Assembly: GCA_002709835.1 (NCBI GenBank)
Contig: PAQX01000029.1
Location: 1 to 37,268 of the forward strand
Reading direction: 5' to 3'
DNA from: Deltaproteobacteria bacterium
GTDB taxonomy: Bacteria > Myxococcota_A > UBA9160 > UBA4427
Length of the DNA: 37,268 nucleotides
Shown here: piece by piece, positions 32,653 to 37,268 of the stretch
Numbering within the stretch: the stretch's first letter is position 1
Layout: each line of letters starts with the position of its first letter
Notes under the pieces: generated by a model
Database searches by the model: none
What the model saw: only the letters and a program-made list of their open reading frames with translations
Told to the model about the DNA's origin: nothing
Program-made: the position numbers and the translations under genes

Positions 32653-35544
32653 CTAGGCGAGTGCCTCCGCGACGAGGCTCGCGATGCGTTCGAGGGTGGC
32701 TCCCGGATCGGGGCCGACGTCGATGCCGATCACCCGACGGTTCCGCGCGGCGAGGACGCTGAAGTCCCCGACCGCCTGCGCTTCCACGAGGGTGTCGAAA
32801 TCGACCCCCATTCCCGGGATCGCCAGTGCCTCTCCGGCTCGGGTCCCCGCGCTCTGCCAGAGCTGGAGGCCGGCGAGCCGGTTCGGGCCTCCCTTCTGGA
32901 GCTGTCCGGTCGAGTGGAGGTAGCGGGGGCCGAAGTCGAGGGTGGTCGCGACGTTCCTGGCGTGTCCCACCCGCTCGCGGAGGCCCTCGAGCGCGGCTCG
33001 GTTCGCATCCGCGTCCTCGAGGAAAACGTTCAAGAAGAACGTGTCGTTCGGGTCGAGGCTCCCCAGGAGCGCCGCGATGGCTGCAGCTGCGTCGCTCGCG
33101 CTTCCCAAGGCGTCCGACACGATCCAGGACGCCCCCTGGTCCTCGAAGCTTGCCGGCGGGACGGGGAGGGCCCCGCCGCCGGCTGCCTTCGCCATGAGTT
33201 CGCGACTCGCGACCTTTGCCGATTCGACGTCGGGCTGGTCGAAGGGGTTCAGGTCGTGAAGCGCGCCGATGACCGCGGTGGCGATCTGCCAGCGGAAGGC
33301 TTCCTGAAGGAGGTCGAGCCGCTCGGCGAGGGCGATCCGAATGACCGGGTGCCCGGCTGCCTCGAGGGCTGCGAGTTTCGCTTCGCGCTCGGCGTTCGAC
33401 GGATCGCCCTCGACGGCAAGGTCGACGAAGATGCGATCGTTCGCGTAGCGCCCCGGATCATCGAGGGGCTCCCCCGCGATCGGCACCACGCCCTTGCCCT
33501 GCTTGCCGGTCGATTCCGCGACCAGCTGCTCGATCCAGTCGCTGAAGAGTGCGATCCCGGCGGACAGCGATAGGGTGAGCTTGTCGCGACCGCTGCGCGC
33601 CAGCGTCCCGAGGGCGAGGCCGAGGCCGACACCCGGGTTTCGGGCCGGGGAGACGAAGGGCGCACAGGCCGCGGACATCGTGCGCGCACGCGCCCGCAGG
33701 ACCGCCGGGTCGAGGCCGGCTGCTTCCGCCGGAAGCATCCCGAACGGGCTGAGCGCCGAGAAACGACCGCCCACGTCGGGACGACCGAGCACGGTGCCGA
33801 GGAAGCCGAGCTCTGCAGCGCGCGCCGCCATCTGGCTGCCGGGGTCGGTGATCGCCACGAAGTGGCGGCCGGCGCGCTCGGCGCCGACCTTCTCCGAGAG
33901 CCGCGCATAGACGAGCTCGAAGAGGGCGTTGGGCTCGATCGTCGAGCCGGACTTCGACGACACGAAGAAGAGGCAACGTTCGAGGTCGAGACGGGCGAGC
34001 TGGGCTTCGAGCGCGTCGGGGGCGGTCGTGTCGAGGATGCAGAGCGCGCGTGCGGTTCGGCCGCCTTCGTCGTCGCCCGTGAAGGTCTGGCCGAGGACAT
34101 CGGGCCAGAGGCTCGAGCCGCCCATGCCGATGACCACGGCGGTATCGGCCGGGTGCTGGCGCACGGCTTCGCGGAGCGCGGCGCTCCCGATTGCTTCTTC
34201 CCCACTCGAAGCAGGCAGGTCGAGCCAACCCATCCATCGGTGCTCGTCGGCGCCGGAGAAGATCGCCGCCTGCTTCCGCCAGAGCGCATGCGTTCGACCT
34301 TCCTGAACCCACACTTCGGCTGCCGCGTCGACGTCGGGTTGCGCTGCGCCGAGCGCGTACCGGGTCGAAGCGAGTCCGTCGCCGAGGAGCTGCTGTCGCT
34401 TCGTCTCGACCGAGAGGAGCAGCCCGTCGAACGCGTCGCTGAAGAGCTGACAGCCCTTCGTCAGGAGTCCGTCGGTGATCTCCTTGAGGGAGATCCCGAG
34501 CGCATCGAGCTCCGAGAGCACGGCCTGCGCTTCGGCCTTGAGCGGGGCCGGGTCACTGCCTAACGCGTCGCGGACGTTCCCCTCGGTCCGGAACGCCTCG
34601 AGGGTCGCGTCGGGAAGCGTGTTCACCGTGTGCTGACCGATGAGCTCGTCGACGTAGAGGGTCTTCGGGAGCGCCGGATCCTTCGTCCCGGTACTCGCCC
34701 ACAGGACGCGCTGCGGATCTGCGCCGGCAGCGGCGAGACGCGCCCAGCGGTCACCGGCGAGGTCTTCGAGGAAACGCGCGTAGGCGAGCTTGGCGTTCGC
34801 GATCGCGACTTTCGCATCGAGGGCCTCGAGTCGGGCGCGCACGTCGTCGCTCGGCCCGTCCTCGAGCTTCGCCGCGATGTGCTGGCCTACCGTGGCATCG
34901 ATCCGCGAAATGAAGAAGCTGGCGACGCTCGCGATCCCGGAGACGCGCTCGCCGCGGTCGAGCCGCGCCTCGAGTCCGGCAATGTAGGCCTGGTGAACGG
35001 CTTCGTAGGCGTCGACGGCGAAGAGCAGCGTCACGTTCACGTGGATGCCGTCGCTGATCAGCTGCTGGATCGCGGGGACGCCTTCGGGCGTCGCCGGAAC
35101 CTTGATCATCAGGTTGTCCCGCGCGACGTCGGCGGAGAGCCGCCGCGCTTCGGCGATCGTGCCCTCGGTGTCGTTCGCGAGGTGGGGCGAGACCTCGAGG
35201 GAGACGAAGCCGTCGCGGCCGCCGCTTTCCTCCCAGATCGGGCGAAGGACGTCGCACCCGAGTTGGATGTCCTGGACCGCGAGCTTCTCGAATACGTCGA
35301 GGGCATCGCTCGCGCCCTGACCGATCAGCGCCCGTGCCGCGGGGTCGTAGTCGCTCGTCTGCGCGATCGACTTCTCGAAGATGGCAGGGTTCGACGTGAC
35401 GCCGCGGATCCCGCGTCGCTCGACCCACTGTCGGAGCTCCCCGGAGAGGAGCAGATCGCGACTGATGTTGTCGAGCCAGATCGACTGGCCATAGGCGTGG
35501 GCTTCGACGATCGGCGACGCGTCGAGGGAGTCCTTGTCGGTCAT
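32653..35544 (-). CDS. tal-pgi: bifunctional transaldolase / phosphoglucose isomerase
   Basis: A 963-residue fusion of two sugar-phosphate enzymes. Residues about 1-370 are transaldolase: G-V-T-S-N-P-A-I-F near 45, the Schiff-base Lys in N-L-M-I-K-V-P-A-T, and S-F-F-I-S-R-I-D. Residues about 400-960 are phosphoglucose isomerase: I-G-M-G-G-S-S-L, S-S-K-S-G-S-T-I-E-P, G-G-R-F-S-A-L-S-P-F-G and K-Q-G-K-G-V-V-P. Fused Tal-Pgi proteins of this size are known in several bacterial groups. The ATG at 35544 was chosen because the transaldolase fold begins there; the frame is open 129 codons further but encodes nothing recognisable. Operon with rpiA. Confidence 0.94.
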   Translation of the reverse strand: MTDKDSLDASPIVEAHAYGQSIWLDNISRDLLLSGELRQWVERRGIRGVTSNPAIFEKSIAQTSDYDPAARALIGQGASDALDVFEKLAVQDIQLGCDVLRPIWEESGGRDGFVSLEVSPHLANDTEGTIAEARRLSADVARDNLMIKVPATPEGVPAIQQLISDGIHVNVTLLFAVDAYEAVHQAYIAGLEARLDRGERVSGIASVASFFISRIDATVGQHIAAKLEDGPSDDVRARLEALDAKVAIANAKLAYARFLEDLAGDRWARLAAAGADPQRVLWASTGTKDPALPKTLYVDELIGQHTVNTLPDATLEAFRTEGNVRDALGSDPAPLKAEAQAVLSELDALGISLKEITDGLLTKGCQLFSDAFDGLLLSVETKRQQLLGDGLASTRYALGAAQPDVDAAAEVWVQEGRTHALWRKQAAIFSGADEHRWMGWLDLPASSGEEAIGSAALREAVRQHPADTAVVIGMGGSSLWPDVLGQTFTGDDEGGRTARALCILDTTAPDALEAQLARLDLERCLFFVSSKSGSTIEPNALFELVYARLSEKVGAERAGRHFVAITDPGSQMAARAAELGFLGTVLGRPDVGGRFSALSPFGMLPAEAAGLDPAVLRARARTMSAACAPFVSPARNPGVGLGLALGTLARSGRDKLTLSLSAGIALFSDWIEQLVAESTGKQGKGVVPIAGEPLDDPGRYANDRIFVDLAVEGDPSNAEREAKLAALEAAGHPVIRIALAERLDLLQEAFRWQIATAVIGALHDLNPFDQPDVESAKVASRELMAKAAGGGALPVPPASFEDQGASWIVSDALGSASDAAAAIAALLGSLDPNDTFFLNVFLEDADANRAALEGLRERVGHARNVATTLDFGPRYLHSTGQLQKGGPNRLAGLQLWQSAGTRAGEALAIPGMGVDFDTLVEAQAVGDFSVLAARNRRVIGIDVGPDPGATLERIASLVAEALA

Positions 35545-35662
35545 CGGAGTGGGAACCTCGGAGGGGACGCGGGGATCGGGGGGGCGTCTTTCCGAGGCGG
35601 CAGTATAGGCAGCTTCGCTCCCGTTCGGGACCCGCTCGAAGCGTTCCTGGGGCCGAAAGGAG

Positions 35663-35697
35663 GGACCGCCCGATGCGCCTGGCACATCGGGCGGTCC
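35663..35697 (-). terminator. 13-bp perfect-stem hairpin between hsp20 and tal-pgi
   Basis: GGACCGCCCGATG and CATCGGGCGGTCC pair over a 9-base loop. It lies 31 bases after the stop of the downstream Hsp20 gene, and CTCCTTTCG follows it on that strand, a weak T-tract. Likely ends the hsp20 transcript; it could also shield the tal-pgi leader. Confidence 0.65.
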
Positions 35698-35728
35698 GTC
35701 CCCTTCGATCTCGTGCCGATCCCAGCGT

Positions 35729-36130
35729 CTACGCGGCCGCGACCTCGATCCGACGCGGGCGACTCTCGGCACTCTTGGGCAACCGGAGCTCGAGCACGCC
35801 GTCCCGCATCCTCGCGGAAACGCTCGCTGCATCGATCTCGTCCGAGACCCGGAACTCGCGGTGGTAGCCGCCTTCCCGGTACTCCGCGTAGCGGGGCCGG
35901 GAGTCGCCGCCCGGGTCCGCGACGCGCGCATCCAGGGTCAGAATCCCCTTTTCGAGATGGATGTCGACGGATTCCTCGCTCGCGCCCGGCAGGTCCGCGA
36001 GGATCATGAACGCCTCAGGGTCTTCGAGGATGTCGACGTCCGGTTTGAAGAGCAGGCCCGGTCGGGTGTCTTCGGTCAGGACCTCCGCCTTCTCGCGGGC
36101 CTCGATCTCACGATTCTGGTTCTCACTCAT
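35729..36130 (-). CDS. Hsp20/alpha-crystallin small heat-shock protein
   Basis: A 133-residue chaperone. The alpha-crystallin domain covers about residues 28-125: P-D-V-D-I-L-E-D-P-E-A-F near 30, A-D-L-P-G-A, H-L-E-K-G-I-L-T-L, Y-H-R-E-F-R-V and the closing G-V-L-E-L-R-L-P-K. It holds unfolding proteins until other chaperones can act. The N-terminal arm is charged and the C-terminal tail is short, ending R-R-I-E-V. AGGAG lies before the ATG, 41 bases after the stop of the other Hsp20 gene, so the pair is probably one operon. Confidence 0.92.
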   Translation of the reverse strand: MSENQNREIEAREKAEVLTEDTRPGLLFKPDVDILEDPEAFMILADLPGASEESVDIHLEKGILTLDARVADPGGDSRPRYAEYREGGYHREFRVSDEIDAASVSARMRDGVLELRLPKSAESRPRRIEVAAA

Positions 36131-36171
36131 GACTCGTCTCCTGTTCGTACGAGGTGGTTTTTCCGGCTCGC

Positions 36172-36627
36172 CTAACGCGTCTCGATCTCGATCTGCCGCG
36201 GCTGGAGCGCCGGGGACTTTGGAAGCTCGAGTGTCAGGACGCCGTTCTTGTGGCTCGCGCGCGCCTTGTCGAGATCGATCTCGGCCGGGAGCTCGAATGC
36301 GCGCCGGAAGTTGCCGCTCTGTCGCTCTCGTCGATGAACGGAAACGCCATCCCCCGCTGCGTACTCGACCTTGCGATGGCCCGAGAGCGTCACCGTCGAG
36401 CCTTCGATCTGGACGTCGATGTTCTCGGGCGAGACGCCCGGCAGCTCGGCGGTCAGCACGTAGCCGTCGCCCGACTCGGAGAGGTTCACCGGCGGATAGA
36501 CGCCGCGCGGGCCGTGATAGGCCCCGTCGAAGGATCGCAACGCGTGGTTTATCTCGCGCTGGATGTCGCGGGCCAAGCTCGGGAAGGGCCTGGGGCTCCG
36601 GGTCGCATGTCGCAGGAACGGATTCAT
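36172..36627 (-). CDS. Hsp20/alpha-crystallin small heat-shock protein
   Basis: A 151-residue chaperone, first gene of the Hsp20 pair. N-terminal arm P-F-L-R-H-A-T-R-S-P with an amphipathic D-I-Q-R-E-I-N segment, then the alpha-crystallin domain (P-P-V-N-L-S-E-S, A-E-L-P-G-V-S-P-E-N-I, R-R-E-R-Q-S-G-N-F-R-R-A-F, N-G-V-L-T-L-E-L-P-K). It differs clearly from the second copy, so the two may form mixed or separate oligomers. ATG at 36627 is set by AAGGAG 7 bases upstream; a GTG directly before it is in frame. Confidence 0.93.
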   Translation of the reverse strand: MNPFLRHATRSPRPFPSLARDIQREINHALRSFDGAYHGPRGVYPPVNLSESGDGYVLTAELPGVSPENIDVQIEGSTVTLSGHRKVEYAAGDGVSVHRRERQSGNFRRAFELPAEIDLDKARASHKNGVLTLELPKSPALQPRQIEIETR

Positions 36628-36866
36628 CACACTTCTCCTTACTCTGGATCCTTCGCCGCGAAATCATGTCGCGGATGCACGGGTCTCCGTGTGGCGCCGT
36701 CGGGCGCTCGCTTTCGTTCCGCCGCGACCGTGCTGGGCCGTCCGGGAACGCGTGCCTCGTTCGTGTTCCACCGCGCTCGATCCGCGGTGCCTTCGGGCAC
36801 GTGACAATGGATTTTCACGCACCGCCGTGAGTCAACCGGAGAAGCGAAAAAAACCTGTCGGGTGCG
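36628..36866 (-). promoter_or_regulatory. leader/promoter region of the hsp20 pair
   Basis: This 239-bp gap between aroA and the Hsp20 genes holds an inverted repeat CCGCGA-N7-TCGCGG (36656-36674), which would fold in the hsp20 leader about 25 bases before the ribosome site. No CIRCE element was seen and the sequence does not match a clear ROSE or fourU thermometer. Just after the aroA stop, the minus strand has a T7 run (36853-36847) but only a very weak stem before it. Confidence 0.35.
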
Positions 36867-37268
36867 TCAGAACGCCGAGAAGGTCTCGAAATACTTCGGC
36901 CAGGTCTTGGATACGCAACCGGGATCGAGGATCACGACCCCGGGGACCTTGAGGCCGGCGAGAGAGAAGCTCATGGCGATCCGATGATCGTCGTAGGTCT
37001 CGATCTCGGCGCCGTGCATCGGAGCGGGATCGATGCGCAACCAGTCGTGTCCGGCTTCGGCCCCGACGCCGAGCTTGCGCAGCTCGGTCTCGAGCGCGTG
37101 GAGGCGGTCCGTTTCCTTGATGCGCAGGTTGTACACGTTCTGGATCGTCGTGGGGCCATCGGCGAAGGCACATACGACGGCGTAGGCGAGTACCGCATCG
37201 GGAAAGTCGTTCATGTCGATCTCACCGAGCGCGCGCAGGGGGCCGTCCGGCCCGGTCACGGTCACCGC
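36867..37268 (-). CDS. aroA: 3-phosphoshikimate 1-carboxyvinyltransferase, C-terminal part (gene runs off window)
   Basis: The frame is open at the right edge, so only the last ~134 residues are present. They carry EPSP synthase signatures: N-L-R-I-K-E-T-D-R-L, the E-T-Y-D-D-H-R-I-A-M-S-F motif with the conserved D-D-H-R-x-A-M, and L-D-P-G-C-V-S-K-T-W-P-K-Y-F at the C-terminus. It joins shikimate-3-phosphate and phosphoenolpyruvate in aromatic amino acid synthesis. The stop is at 36867. An in-frame start-like codon at 37265 is internal to the real gene. Confidence 0.94.
   Translation of the reverse strand, partial: AVTVTGPDGPLRALGEIDMNDFPDAVLAYAVVCAFADGPTTIQNVYNLRIKETDRLHALETELRKLGVGAEAGHDWLRIDPAPMHGAEIETYDDHRIAMSFSLAGLKVPGVVILDPGCVSKTWPKYFETFSAF

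Noticed and set aside
35545..35931. N-terminal extension of the Tal-Pgi protein
   Set aside because: It would run across the hairpin and into the Hsp20 gene, and the transaldolase fold begins at 35544.
36154..36804. A plus-strand frame covering the first Hsp20 gene
   Set aside because: Antisense to a clear alpha-crystallin domain, with no family match and no start signal.
1..37268. CRISPR array, prophage or defence island
   Set aside because: No regularly spaced repeats, no cas, nuclease-helicase, capsid or integrase genes were seen.

Overview
The window is high-GC, densely coded bacterial chromosome. The cell is clearly Gram-negative: there are lipoproteins with lipoboxes, a TPR/beta-barrel outer-membrane protein and a PEP-CTERM exported protein. 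The mix of a fused transaldolase/phosphoglucose isomerase, a DUF3604 protein, a DUF4136 lipoprotein, a carotenoid oxygenase, SCP-x-like thiolase, GMC oxidoreductase and TetR regulators fits environmental delta-proteobacterial lineages (Myxococcota, Binatota and similar). That placement is an inference from gene content. No rRNA, tRNA, CRISPR array, transposase, integrase or phage gene was seen.

Layout. 1-5.7 kb (+): a partial class I methyltransferase (open at the left edge), a PEP-CTERM protein, a TPR/beta-barrel protein, an Ala-rich membrane-anchored protein, and a second methyltransferase coupled to a 25-codon leader ORF. 5.7-8.0 kb: a Rieske ferredoxin and a helical-repeat lipoprotein (-), divergent from a DUF4136 lipoprotein (+). 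8.0-10.8 kb (-): a membrane protein overlapping an orphan PAS histidine kinase. 10.9-16.9 kb: RibD-C-like reductase, GNAT, 4Fe-4S RNA (uracil-5) methyltransferase, YgiQ radical SAM protein, DUF1145-like membrane protein and FkbM-like methyltransferase. 16.9-22.5 kb: two divergent TetR-controlled units, TetR/GMC oxidoreductase (-) and TetR/thiolase/carotenoid oxygenase (+), which look like a catabolic locus for a lipophilic substrate. 22.5-28.3 kb: rhomboid protease (-), then adenylate-kinase-like, transglutaminase-like, DUF3604 and FAD monooxygenase genes (+).

28.3-31.5 kb is the most unusual stretch. A divergent Coq4-like/MerR pair shares a 95-bp AT-rich control region with two tandem 23-bp operator units. 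The pair lies between a broken C-terminal remnant of a sigma-54-activator DNA-binding helix and a full sigma-54 activator. The remnant lies downstream of the activator on the same strand, and the activator's own C-terminus diverges from the family just where the remnant would continue it. The activator's N-terminal pseudo-receiver is in another frame, offset by one base around a G6 run. This looks like a small insertion or rearrangement into a decaying NtrC-like gene.

31.6-37.3 kb (all -): a small unknown protein, the tal-pgi/rpiA sugar-phosphate operon with a terminator, two Hsp20 chaperone genes with a 13-bp-stem hairpin behind them, and the C-terminal part of aroA running off the right edge. 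No wholly new multi-gene system is proven. The best leads are the MerR/Coq4 module and its operator, and the broken sigma-54 regulator around it.
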